64,000 nucleotides of DNA, taken from positions 42,954,664-43,018,663 of the forward strand of contig BRKX01000006.1 in assembly GCA_026008535.1 (NCBI GenBank), read 5' to 3'. This DNA is from Perilla frutescens. Taxonomy: Eukaryota > Streptophyta > Magnoliopsida > Lamiales > Lamiaceae. The position numbers were made by a program, and so were the translations under genes. The notes under the pieces are model-generated. The model was given only the letters and a program-made list of their open reading frames with translations, was not told the DNA's origin and did not search any database. This document shows, in pieces, positions 54,671-64,000 of this stretch; position 1 is the first letter of the stretch, and each line of letters opens with the position of its first letter.

Positions 54671-55274
54671 TGCAATGGGATGTGGGATCTTTTTTATCCT
54701 TTTGGTATCAATTAATTATGTTGGCAATGGACCACAACGGTGGGCCTTTAGTTTGAAGCCCCTTGTGTGCGCCGTCCGTCCGTCTTGCCCTAGTCAGGCC
54801 TGGTCGTCGCGCGTGTGGGGGAATTGGGCTCGTAGGTTAGGCTTTCTTTTGCTTCTCTTCTATTTCTTTTTTCCCTAATTTCTTCTATTTTTTGACTGAG
54901 TTTTGGAGGCATTATGGCCACGATTTCATCATGGATATATTGGTGGGAAAAACGGCTCTCTAAAGGAGCCTATTTACTTTCTTCTTCTGGCTGGGTGTAG
55001 ATACATAATAATACACACATCTTTCCTTTCTCCTATCAGCTTTCGTCTTCAATATTTTGAGCAAGGGTTCGAGTTCTCCTTCTCGTTTTCTCATGAATGT
55101 TCACGAAAGGATAAGAACTGTGTGAACCTTGGAAACGAACAATGAAAGGCTAAACACCTCGGAATTACCGCGATTATTTTAAAGGTAGTGGATTTTTCAC
55201 CATGTCACAGTAAATTTTTGATCATTTTGTTTGTTGTTCACAGTTGTTCCAGTCCTCTCGCTGATAATACTTTG
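54671..55274. other. Intergenic stretch, no gene seen
   Basis: About 600 bp between copia H and the foldback element. A short GC-richer part (54770-54840, with CGCCGTCCGTCCGTC) is followed by T-rich DNA. Frames of up to 80 codons lack recognisable content. Confidence 0.5.
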
Positions 55275-55450
55275 CATAAATTTTGATTTTCAATACGAAC
55301 TTTAAAAAGTTATATCTACAACAACATCAACTTTTTTTTATTTTATTTTTTGTAATTATAACATCAATACAATTTAGATCAATTAAAATTGATGTGTCAC
55401 CATTTGTACATGTGTGATATCCACGTGTACAACAGCATGTCATCATTGTT

Positions 55451-55473
55451 ATCATCATCATCATCATCATTCA
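55451..55473. repeat. (ATC)n microsatellite
   Basis: About seven ATC triplets between the left arm of the foldback element and the H2B-like fragment. Confidence 0.9.
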
Positions 55474-55599
55474 TAGGCATATTTCCCAATTCATGTTACA
55501 TGTTCCTGAATTAGCTGGCGAGTCAACTTCAATCTCTACAATAAAAATTAAAACCATAAATTCATCAATAGGTAGGACATTGCAACACCCTTCCACATT

Positions 55600-55745
55600 T
55601 TGGAGGAGAAGTTGGCGGTGGCCGAGAAGTCATCCGCAGCGGAGAAGTCAAAGGCCGGCAAGAAGCTGCTAAAGGATGTCAGTGCCAACGACAGAGACAA
55701 GAAGAAGAAAATGCAAAGAAAATGCAAAGACAAACTCAAAATGTC
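55600..55745 (+). pseudogene. Histone H2B N-terminal tail-like fragment (tentative)
   Basis: Encodes EEKLAVAEKSSAAEKSKAGK followed by KLLKDVSANDRDKKKKM. Plant H2B tails have the same Ala/Glu/Lys pattern with AEK repeats, KAGKKLPK and a Lys run before the globular domain. The codons are GC-richer than their surroundings. The globular histone fold (ETYKIYIFKVL in H2B) does not follow; the frame continues with unrelated residues. It lies between the inverted arms of the foldback element, as a captured exon piece would. A chance Lys-rich frame is the alternative. Confidence 0.45.
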
Positions 55746-56006
55746 GCCAAGTTGCTCTTCACTACATTATATTGCCATCCAAATTCAAAAAATTGCCGCT
55801 AAGTTATTTAAGAATTTTGTTTAATCAATTAAGCACATTAAACGATGTCATTTTGTGTTGTCGGACGGCAGTACAGGTGTATTAATATGGCAACCACACC
55901 AGATTCGATTACACCCAATTTTGAATTCATGTTATAACTACAAAATAATATAAGTTGATTTTTAGAGGTAACTTTTTAAAGTTCGTGTAGAAAATTAAAA
56001 TTCATG

Positions 56007-56383
56007 TAAATTTTGTGATATTTAAACCAATTAATTCTTATAGATATTAGACTAAACTATCTTTTACAAAATTAATTACAGAACATAAAAAATATAAAAA
56101 AAATAATTACAGAACATTCACACGATATATGATAACTAATTAAATCATATTTTAGGAATTATAATTTTATAGAGAATTTTAATAAATTCAATCAAACAAA
56201 AAAATTATTAATCATATGTGTGTGTAGCGTATCCAAGATTTTAAAATTAAAGGCACGATATATAATTATAAAAATGCATGAATAAATATAAATTGAAAAT
56301 CCTACAATCAAAAATATAAAATTAAGCAAACCATACGTATAAGTAACTATGCATTAGTCTCATCAAATAACTTGTTAAGTTCT
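56007..56383. other. AT-rich intergenic stretch, no gene seen
   Basis: Strongly AT-rich between the foldback element and the gypsy LTR of G. No frame or structure of note. GTTCT (56379-56383) is the candidate target-site copy of G. Confidence 0.5.
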
Positions 56384-57609
56384 TGATGTGACTCGATGAT
56401 AGGATTGAACACATGTCGACAAGTAAGGGTTCAAAAAGACTAAATTGACTCAATTAAATTACCTAGACTATGACACGACACTAAATAAAACACAATGGAA
56501 TTAAATGAAGAAGGGGCTGAACAGTTACGAATATGAAAGGATATGTCTAGGGACATGTAGTATGATGATGTGCGGTGAAGAATGGCTGGAGTAGGTAGGT
56601 TAGGACAAAGAAATAGGAAACTTACAATATAGGTGTTCAACTCGGCGAGTTGATGTATGGATGAAAAAGATCGGAACAGCTTGTAAACTTTATGATCTTG
56701 GCATGAACTTGATGTATATTGTTGGAATGGACGTAGGATGATAAATGGCTAATGTCGAAGGCATTCGGCGATGTTGATAAATGTTGTGAGATGAAAATTT
56801 GAGTGTAAACCCCGTGCAGATAACTCCACGAAACGTACATCACTTGGTTGTCTTCTCGATAGCGATCCAACCCTAACCTCACAAGTGAATTAGAACGAGA
56901 TCTTGAATAAAACTCAAAAGTTACTAGGCTTTCAAGAGTGTAAGTTTTCGACTAAAAACTAACAAAAGAGCATAAATGGTGAGACACAATTGGCTTCAAT
57001 TTAGCAAAATACTTCAATAATGTCTAAAGAATAAAAGTCATAATATGATCCCTACTTATAGATGTAGGGATCGAAAATCCTAAGTAAAAGCCTAAACGAA
57101 TTCGAAAATAAGAAGTATCCTAATCTAACTAGGATTCCTACCTTAATTAGAACTTTATTTAAGGTAGTTCCAAAAAGACCAAAAATTAAATAATAAAAAT
57201 GTACATATGGATAAAATTAAACCCAACAACTTTGGGCCTTCGTATTTGGACTTAAAATAATCGAACATGGCTGGAATAATATCTTCAATAATCGACCCAA
57301 TCATGATCAAATTATTCTTCACGCATGCATCTTCGAGATTAACTATTTTCCCTGCAAATACATGAACACGTCCAAATCTTCCTCTTCTTTCTTCAAGTGC
57401 TTGCTTGCATCATGCCTTGATCTTCTTCATCTTCAATGGATAGTAAATTGATCCATATCGGGTTGCATTGATCGACAACTTCTTCTTCAAACTTCTTTCT
57501 CACAATGGCTTGAAAATAGCCCTGCAATTTCTTGGCTCTAAGTCTTGTAATTGATCCATGTAACTGCAGCATGGGATTACCTTTTTCGATCCTTGGCATG
57601 GCTTCATCA
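56384..57609 (-). repeat. 3' LTR of G (1226 bp)
   Basis: Reverse strand starts TGATGAAGCCATGCC after the polypurine tract and ends GTCACATCA (56384). The partner lies at 63148 onward with GATGTGACC and GATAGGAT(T/C)GAACACA. The hairpin TATA is at 57047-57072. The first ~110 bp (57609-57500) are also coding for the end of pol. Confidence 0.93.
57047..57072 (-). promoter_or_regulatory. TATA box in hairpin (G 3' LTR)
   Basis: GATCCCTAC (57047-57055) and GTAGGGATC (57064-57072) pair perfectly over 9 bp around TTATAGAT; on the - strand the loop reads ATCTATAA. Confidence 0.7.
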
Positions 57610-57955
57610 TTCCCCCCTCCTGAAAAGAATTCGACCTCAAATTCAATGTGTCATCTTGGTCGAATGAATCTGTAGGAAAATGAGATAAGTCAGCAATATT
57701 AAACGTTGAAGAGCATTTGTACTCACCAGGTAGATCAATGTGATACGCATTGTCGTTCACGTGGTTGATCACATTGAACGGACCGTCTCCTCTTGGATTA
57801 AGCTTCGACTTTCTCAAGTTTGGGAACTGATTTGGACTCAAATAGATCCAAACGCGATCACCGAGCTTGAAAATGACTTGCTTTCGGTGTTGGTTCCTTG
57901 CGGCGGCGGTATTCATGCCTTTTTGCTCAATTCGAGCTCTTACCTTTTCATGCAT
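57500..57955 (-). pseudogene. G integrase C-terminal region, running into the LTR
   Basis: KVRARIEQKGMNTAAARNQH, KLGDRVWIYLSPNQFP, RGDGPFNVINHVNDNAYHID LP and FNIADLSHFP form the usual integrase tail. The frame then crosses the polypurine tract (SFQEGGMM, with EGG encoded by it) and ends in the LTR at 57500. In another LTR frame (57599-57393) GSITRLRAKKLQGYF resembles the ITRARAKKLQ tail that ends pol in related plant gypsy elements, so a frameshift probably lies near 57570. About 190 bp separate it from the core. Confidence 0.85.
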
Positions 57956-58143
57956 CTCCTTAATGAAATCAGCTCACTTCAAACTTTTTACACTTGATAA
58001 ATGCTCAACAGGTAAAGGTATAAGATCCGAAGAAGTCAAGGGGTTAAATCCATAAACAACTTCAAATGGTGACGTATTAGTAGATGAATGCACAATACGA
58101 TTATATGCAAATTCAACAAACGGCAAACAATCTTTCTAATTTT
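57956..58143 (-). pseudogene. G integrase core-to-tail link, degraded
   Basis: Short stretch with stops, linking the integrase core to its C-terminal region. Readings such as LPFVEFAYNRIVHSSTNTSP and FEVVYGFNPLTS are recognisable and are typical of this segment. Confidence 0.75.
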
Positions 58144-58620
58144 TCAATTTGTTTTAATTAATGCACGAAGTAGAGTACCTGAGGTTCGATTAACTACTTC
58201 AGTTTGTCCATCAGTTTGCGGGTGACATGCAGTAGAAAATAATAACTTGGTACCCAACTTTCCCCACAAAACACGCCAGAAGTGGCCCAAAAACTTAGAA
58301 TCTCGATCACTAATTATAGTCCAAGGTAAACTATGCAAACGCAAAACTTCACGAAAGAACAAGTTAGCGACATTCACAGCATCATCAGTTTTCTTACATG
58401 CAATAAAATGAGCCATCTTAGAAAACTGATCTACGACCACAAAAACAGTTTCTTTACCCGTCTTAGACGTAGGTAACCCCAAGATAAAATCCATAGAAAT
58501 ATCAATCCAAGGGGACGAAGGGGCGGGTAAAGGCGTGTATAAACCAAAAAGGTGTGAAGTCGACTTAGCCCTACGATGAGTAACACAATGACTACATATG
58601 TTTTCAACATCTTTTCTCAT
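58144..58620 (-). pseudogene. G integrase catalytic core
   Basis: CSHCVTHRRAKS ends the zinc finger. SPWIDISMDFILGLP carries the first Asp, VVVDQFSKMAHFI follows, IISDRDSKFLGHFW carries the second Asp, and TACHPQTDGQTEVVNR the Glu. All three catalytic residues are present in one open frame of 158 codons. The 5' border is a stop at 58621-58626, where the H2C2 part of the next feature ends. Confidence 0.93.
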
Positions 58621-58626
58621 ATGCAG

Positions 58627-59457
58627 CTAATAAAAGTGTTCATGCAGCAAGTTTAATGTTTTAGAAACTCCAAAATGGCCCATTAAACCTCCCGTATGTG
58701 ACTCCAAAACAAGTAGCTCACGCATAGATGAAACAGGAATGCATAAATGTGACTCTTTGAATAGAAAACCATCACTCACATAGAAGTTGTCCATAGCTCG
58801 AGACTTGACACGACATGACTCAAAAATAGGACCAAAGAACGGATCATGCGTGTATAATTGCTTGATAGACTCAAAACCTAACAGCTTAGCATGCATAAGG
58901 GATAGCAACGCATACCTTCTAGACAAAGCGTCGGCCATGATTTTGTCTTCTCCCTTCTTGTATTTTATGACATATGGGCAGGACACGATGAACTCGACCC
59001 ATCTCGCATGCCACTTATTCATATTATTTTCGCCTTTCAAATGCTTTAAGCTCTCGTGATCGATATGGATCACGAATTCCTTTGGCCACAAATAATGATG
59101 CCATGACTCCAAAGCTCATTTCAGCGCATACAACTCCTTGTCGTATGTAGAATACTTGAGGGCTGCATCATTGAGCTTTTCACTGAAATAGGCGATGGGC
59201 CTCCTTTCCTGCATAAGAACAGCACCAATACCCTTGCCTGAGGCATCACATTCAATCTCAAAAGTTTTATAAAAATCGGGCAAACAAAGAATATGTGCGT
59301 GACACAGAAGATATTTTAGGCGTGTAAACACCTCTTCTTGAGACTTACCCCATTCGAATGGTCGATCCTTCTTACTTAACTCAGTAAGAGGTGCAGCTAT
59401 TGTGGAAAAATCATGCACAAAGTGATGATAAAATCCAGCAAGCCATAGAATGACCAA
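58627..59457 (-). pseudogene. G RNase H and integrase zinc-finger start
   Basis: RNase H: FYHHFVHDFSTIAAPLTEL, EIECDASGKGIGAVLMQERR, PIAYFSEKLNDAALKYSTYD, then after a stop at 59113-59115 PKEFVIHIDHESLKHLKG and KKGEDKIMADALSRR. Then SHLCIPVSSMRELLVLESH TGGLMGHFGVSKTL, the His part of the H2C2 finger. Catalytic Asp in DAS, HIDHESL and ADALSRR are intact. Confidence 0.92.
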
Positions 59458-60350
59458 ACATCCGATGCGGACTTAGGAGTTGGCCACTCTTCGATCGCCT
59501 TGATCTTAGAGTGGTCTACTTCTATACCATGTTCACTAACCACGAAGCCTAAGAAAATGACTTCATTCGTGCAAAAGGAACACTTAGTCAAATTACCATA
59601 TAATTTAGCTTCACGTAGGAGCACAAATACTCGGGGTAAATGATCTAAGTGTGCGTGTGTGCTGCGGTTGTAAATAAGTATATCATCAAAATAGACAACC
59701 ATAAATTTACCAATTACATCACACAATACATGGTTCATCAATCTCATGAATGTGCTCGGTGCATTTGTGAGACCAAAAGGCATAACAAGACACTCATATA
59801 AACCATGTTTTGTTTTAAATGTGGTTTTCCACTCATCTCCCTCTTTTATTCTTACTTGAAAATATCCAGATCTCAAATCAATTTTTGAAAAGACTTTCGA
59901 ACCAGATAGTTCATCCAACATGTCATTAAGTCGAGGTATGGGAAAATGATACTTTATCGTGATCTTGTTGCTGGCATGATAATCTATGCACATTCTCCAT
60001 TCGTTGTTCTTCTTTGGCACTAAAATGACAGGAACGGCACATGGACTCAACAATTTATGGATTTACTTCTTCTCCAACAGCTTCTTTACTTGACGATCTA
60101 TCTCTTTCATCTCTTCGAAGCTAGTATGGTAAGCTGGACAGTTGGGAAGAACGGCACCGGACTATAAATCAATCTGCTGCTCAATCCCTCGAACTGAAGG
60201 TAAACCACTTGAAATCTCCTCCGAGAACACATTCGCGAACTCATCCATTAAGGGCTGTAAAATACTAGGCAAACAAGACTCGTTAGTAGCACTACTCTTA
60301 CAAGTCAAAAGAACTAAAGGCAAACCTGCTTTGAGTGCTTTTTCCACGCC
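59397..60350 (-). pseudogene. G reverse transcriptase
   Basis: Upstream part FSEEISSGLPSVRGIEQQID, a stop near 60160, then ILVPKKNNEWRMCIDYHASN, FSKIDLRSGYFQVRIKEGDE, LVMPFGLTNAPSTFMRL, catalytic YFDD (about 59691-59680) and FLGFVVSEHGIEVDHSK. The frame from 60053 to 59397 is open and ends in a changed C-terminus overlapping the RNase H frame by 61 bp, so a frameshift lies near 59430. The YFDD motif is intact. Confidence 0.93.
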
Positions 60351-60352
60351 TT

Positions 60353-61160
60353 TTACATAAATAAAAAGGTTGTGGTCTTGGCTATTTTGGATGAATTTAC
60401 AGCTGTATTGGGGCCTTTAGGGGGTTCCCTCGAAGTGTTGTTGGAGGAGGAAAGAAGGACGGCGGCCGAAGGGGTTGAAACAGCCGAATCATCCCCGGCG
60501 GTGGCGGTAGATTTACGAGCTGTTGCGGCTGCCCTCTCTCGTTCTTCTTTGAGCTTCTCTTGCATCCTTTGTTGATCTTCAGCTACAAATTTATGGGACA
60601 AGGGGTTGAGAATAGTAGCTTGTCCGTTTCGTGATATAGTGTAAGTGTTCGCGAACCCGTTGTGAACTGATTGACAGTCGAATTGCCACGGTCTCTCTAA
60701 GAGTATATGAGTTGCATCCATAGGAATAACATCGCAGATAACAGTGTCAGAATATCTACCAACAGAGAAATCGACACTTACCTGGCCTCCCACGCGGATC
60801 TCGCCTCGATCAGTAAGCTATTGCAGCTGTATGGCTTTGAGTGCTTCATCACAGTCAACGCCAGTTTATCTGCAGCATACTGGCTAATTGTGTTGATCAC
60901 ACTCCCACTATCAATTATCATTGAACATCTTGTCTTGGATCATGACTCTGGTGTAGAAGATGTTTTTCCGCTAATTTTGTTGATCATTGTCGCGAATGAT
61001 GCTTAGGCTGCGAATAGAGACAAGACTAACTTGAGGAGTCTCAGGCTCCTCTTCTTCAGACTCGATTGTGGGCATCTCTTCAGCCTTAATGTTTCCTACG
61101 GACTGCTCTTGTTCTTCATCACTAGTTGACTCGATCTTGTTTTGTTCTGTGATGAACAAA
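60353..61160 (-). pseudogene. G protease region
   Basis: An acidic linker (TSDEEQEQSV, IESEEEEPETPQVSL, 61120-61040) leads to the retropepsin motif IIDSGSVINTISQYAADKL near 60920-60860, then VSVDFSVGRYSDTVICDVIP and ILLERPWQFDCQSVHNGF, typical of plant gypsy proteases. DSG is intact; stops near 60930 and a shift near 60800 break the frame. The part to 60353 is a Lys/Ala/Ser-rich linker to RT. Confidence 0.85.
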
Positions 61161-62407
61161 ACGCGTCGGTTTGGATATTGAGCTCGAAAGTGGCCCCTAA
61201 CCTTAGCATTAATGGCACTGGATATCTCGAGCTCGGTTAGGAGTTGAATTCAGCAATGGTATAGGCTGATTTGGCCATTAGAACGGCAGCTTTACGGGCT
61301 GAGTAGACTCAGGTCTACGACTAGGCTGAGGTGCGGATTGATTGAACTGGCGTTCGGGCGGTCCAGACTGACCTCAAGGTCGTGTAGAATCAGAAGGAGA
61401 AATAGAAGTCGTACCTTTATGCTAAGTAGGCCGAGAGGTGGCGGCACTATGGTGGCTACGGCGTCGGCCTTCGCGAAGCTGACATTCTACAATTGATGCG
61501 TAGTGCACCATCTTCTCTACACTGGTGAAATCCTTAAGCTCGAATTCACATGCATATTTGGGTCCATTCCTTCAATGTACCGGATAATGGTGGCATTTAA
61601 TGACTCTTCTTTACCCACTCGATTGAGCACAGTTTCGAGCTCCTTATGGTATTCCTCAATGCATCTCACGCCGTGTTTGATCCGGTTGAGCTTTTTCTTA
61701 AACTCTCTTTCATAGTGGACTGGTATGAATCTTCCGCGCATAAGTCCTTTCATCTCTTGCCACGTGTCGATCGGCGGGTACCTCTTTCATCGTTGTCGTT
61801 CTTGTTGCATCTGCCACTAAGAGGCTGCATAGCCTCAGAACTCCAATGATAATAATTGAACTTTCTTAAGCTCGGGAAATTCATAGCATTCAAATATCTT
61901 GTCTACTTTGCACTCCCAATCCAAATATAGATCAGGATCATGTAGACCTTCGAACTCTGGGATGCTCGTCTTGATGTTATTGAACATGCTATCAGTATCC
62001 ACATGTCGGAATGGCTCGGTGTGTACAACACATCTAGGAGGAGGTCGCGGCTGGCCACATCCTCGATATAGAGACTCATACTCGGCTTCTGAGCTCTCAA
62101 CTGCGTATTCCTCCATTACGGATTCTTCATCTCGAGGTTCAATGCGTCGGTTTGTTCCTCGAACAGCTTCTTGGTGAGTAGGGCATGTACTGACACTCTT
62201 CAATTGTTGAGCCAAATCCACCATTTGGTCGGACATAGCTTTCTGTTGTTTTAGGAAGAACTGTGACTTGGCGTCAAAATGATATTTCCACTCAGGAGGT
62301 GGATTAGACACCTCAGAAGGTGTCTTGGTTGACTTCAAGTTGACGGGTGGCTTATGGGACGCTTCGGGAGGGTTGTCCTTTGTCATTGTACCTGTAAAAT
62401 AGAACAA
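61161..62407 (-). pseudogene. G gag
   Basis: The ATG of the open frame is at 62407; a second at 62386 opens MTKDNPPEASHKPP. N-terminal part with a short coiled region (KQQKAMSDQMVDLAQQLKSV). The Gag domain: PEFEGLHDPDLYLDWECKVD, then after shifts GLMRGRFIPVHYEREFKKKL and CIEEYHKELETVLNRVG. Near 61190 a nucleocapsid knuckle is recognisable, but the last Cys is Tyr and two codons are stops. Frameshifts near 61840 and 61510. Confidence 0.88.
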
Positions 62408-63128
62408 ACGTGAAGAATAAAGAGATCCTCACTAGCTCACAATTCACTCGTGTGTTTGTCACTCTGATTTTACCACTCATTTATCACTCAGTATGGTGGT
62501 GCACGTGTGAGATGGTGTAAAAGAAAGTGTCAAAAATAGTAGATGAAAACAGCTCCTTTGCAAGTCTTCTTCTTGATCACGAACTAGTTGCACAGTGCGT
62601 ATAGGATGGAAGCTCTCAAAAAACTGATGGAGTGGTGTATATCATGTATTTTAGGGTGAATGGGTGTGTTGGATTGATATCTAGAAGGTAGGAAGTGATT
62701 GGGATGGAAACAGGCTAGTATGGAAGGGAATAGAAATTAGATAAGGTAAATAGACTTAGTTGTATTCTACTCAATATGGACACAATCTAAATAACTTAAT
62801 CTATATGGAAGGAGTCTAAACTAAGTAGGAAAGAACAAGCAAACGAAATAAAACAAGCTGGAATTTTTTTATTTTATTTTTTTTACGAACTGACGTTATT
62901 TTTTACTAAATGAGACTCTCTAACTAGAAGGAACAAAAATAACTCAAACTAAGAAATAAGAATAGATCACAATTCTCTTTATTTGTACGATCTCTTTTTT
63001 TTTAATTCGCCTTTTTTTTAACTGCCGAAGGTTTTTTTAACGATGAATGAACAAGAAGGTAAATAACAACTCGATAACAAATCTAAACAAATGAACTAGA
63101 CGTATGAACCACGGACCAAAGTCGATCT
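62408..63128 (-). other. Untranslated leader of G
   Basis: About 720 bp from primer site to gag. Contains several A- and T-runs (62866-62885 and 62993-63020). No coding frame and no repeats of note. Confidence 0.6.
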
Positions 63129-63141
63129 GGCTTTGATACCA
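63129..63141 (-). other. Primer-binding site of G
   Basis: Reverse strand TGGTATCAAAGCC, complementary to initiator tRNA-Met, six bases from the LTR end at 63148. Confidence 0.85.
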
Positions 63142-63147
63142 CTTTTA

Positions 63148-64000
63148 TGATGTGACCCGACGATAGGATCGAACACACATCGACAAGTAAGGGTTCAACA
63201 ATACTAAATTTACTTGATTAAATTACCTAGACTATGACACGACACTAATAAAATACAAGAGAATTAAATGGAAAAGGGGCTGAATAGGTACGAATATGAA
63301 TAGATATGGCTAGGGACGTGTAGTATGATGATGAGTGGTGAAGACTGGCTGGAGTAGGTAGGTTAGGATAAAGAAATAGGAAACTTACGGTATAGGTGTT
63401 CAACTTGGCAAGTTGAGCATGTATGGAGGAAATCAATCGGAACAACTTGTAAACTTGATGATCTTGGCATGAACTTGATGTATATTGTTGGAATGGATGT
63501 AGGATGGTAGATGGCTGATGTCGAAGGCGTTCGGTGATATTGATAATGTTGTAAGATGAAAACGCGAGTGCAAATCCCGTGCAGATAACTCCACGGAATG
63601 TACACCACTTGGTTGTCTTCTCGATAGCAATCCAACCCTAACCCCACAAGTGAATTAGAATGAGATCTTGAATAAAACTCAAAAGTTTCTAGGCTTTCAA
63701 GAGTGTAAGTTTTCGACTAAAAACTAACAAAAGAGCGTAAATGGTGAGACACAATTGGCTGCAATTTTGCAACATACTTCAATAATGTCTAAAGAATAAA
63801 AGTCATTATACGATCCCTATTTATAAATGTAGGGATCGAAAATCCTAAGTAAAAGTCTAAAGGAATTCGAAAATAAGAAGTATCCTAATCTAACTAGGAT
63901 TCCTACCTTAATTAGAACTCTATTTAAGGTAGTTCAAAAAAAAACAAAAATTAAATAATAAAAATCTATCTATGGATAAAATTAAACCTAACAACTTTGG
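63148..64000 (-). repeat. 5' LTR of G, cut by the window end
   Basis: Aligns with 56384-57235 throughout, including GATAGGATCGAACACA, the TATA hairpin and AAATAAGAAGTATCCTAATC. The remaining ~375 bp are beyond 64000. Confidence 0.93.
63811..63838 (-). promoter_or_regulatory. TATA box in hairpin (G 5' LTR)
   Basis: CGATCCCTA (63811-63819) and TAGGGATCG (63830-63838) pair perfectly around TTTATAAATG. Compared with the 3' LTR the inner pair is lost but an outer pair is gained. Confidence 0.7.

Larger units (their letters stand above)
55275..56006. mobile_element. Foldback or MITE-like element with long inverted arms
   Basis: The left arm (55275-55370, CATAAATTTTGATTTTC, CGAACTTTAAAAAGTTA, TCAACTT, TTATAACAT) is matched in reverse by the right arm (55925-56006), with CGAACTTTAAAAAGTTA perfect and the rest at roughly 80% with small gaps. 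The arms enclose about 550 bp that include an ATC microsatellite and a histone H2B tail-like fragment. The length and gene fragment suggest a Mutator-type non-autonomous (Pack-MULE-like) element, but no 9-bp target duplication could be confirmed. Confidence 0.6.
56384..64000 (-). mobile_element. Element G: nearly full Ty3/gypsy retrotransposon
   Basis: Read on the - strand: 5' LTR (from beyond 64000 to 63148), tRNA-Met primer site, leader, gag, protease, RT, RNase H, integrase, polypurine tract and complete 3' LTR (57609-56384). The domain order PR-RT-RH-INT is that of Ty3/gypsy. The two LTRs differ at about 22 of the first ~175 compared bases, so it is old. I see no chromodomain. The window edge cuts the 5' LTR. 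Confidence 0.93.

Overview
The window reads as plant nuclear DNA, probably from a eudicot: every recognisable coding fragment is a plant Ty1/copia or Ty3/gypsy polyprotein, all primer-binding sites match plant initiator tRNA-Met, and the background is AT-rich with a few GC-rich blocks. No intact host gene is visible. Host-derived pieces are limited to a FAR1/MULE-like fragment (2538-2956) and a possible histone H2B tail fragment (55600-55745). All pol genes carry stops, frameshifts or deletions, so this looks like an old nested-retrotransposon region.

Layout. (1) 1-2537: 3' end of a + strand copia (Copia-1) sitting in a FAR1-like pseudogene. (2) 2958-4899: probable gypsy solo LTR. (3) 4900-9010: - strand copia (Copia-2), related to Copia-1, with its gag replaced by an AT-rich leader with ~141-bp repeats. 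(4) 9011-31494: three truncated copies of one Sirevirus-like copia family: D (+, 5' half), A (-, 5' LTR to accessory gene) and B (+, RT to 3' LTR). (5) 31495-34445: another decayed copia (E) split by (6) a Tekay-like chromovirus (F, 34446-44681) with a ~3.3-kb LTR and a chromodomain. (7) 44682-52833: the 3' end of a fourth Sirevirus-like copy (C). (8) 52834-54670: a copia 3' end with LTR (H). (9) 55275-56006: a foldback element with ~80-95-bp inverted arms. (10) 56384 to the window end: a nearly full - strand gypsy element (G) with both LTRs, the right one cut by the window edge.

The most unusual system is in the Sirevirus-like copies. Between RNase H and the 3' LTR they carry a tandem series of up to three paralogous accessory genes, best preserved in C (units 1, 2 and 3 at 44685-45963, 46338-48204, 48877-50465). 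Unit 1 is also present in A, and a unit-1/unit-3 deletion fusion in B. The units share blocks in the same order. Each has its own upstream region with TATA-like and ACGT-core palindromic motifs, which suggests genes transcribed separately from the gag-pol RNA. No signal peptide or membrane segment is evident, so they do not look like envelope genes. The N-terminal block resembles, from memory, the plant-transposon-protein domain of unknown function.

Other recurring structures: TATA boxes in the loop of inverted repeats in LTRs of several unrelated families; a short stem conserved with a compensatory change between two gypsy LTRs; a second PPT copy embedded in the end of accessory unit 3; and a 44-bp tandem array in the U3 of the C LTR.
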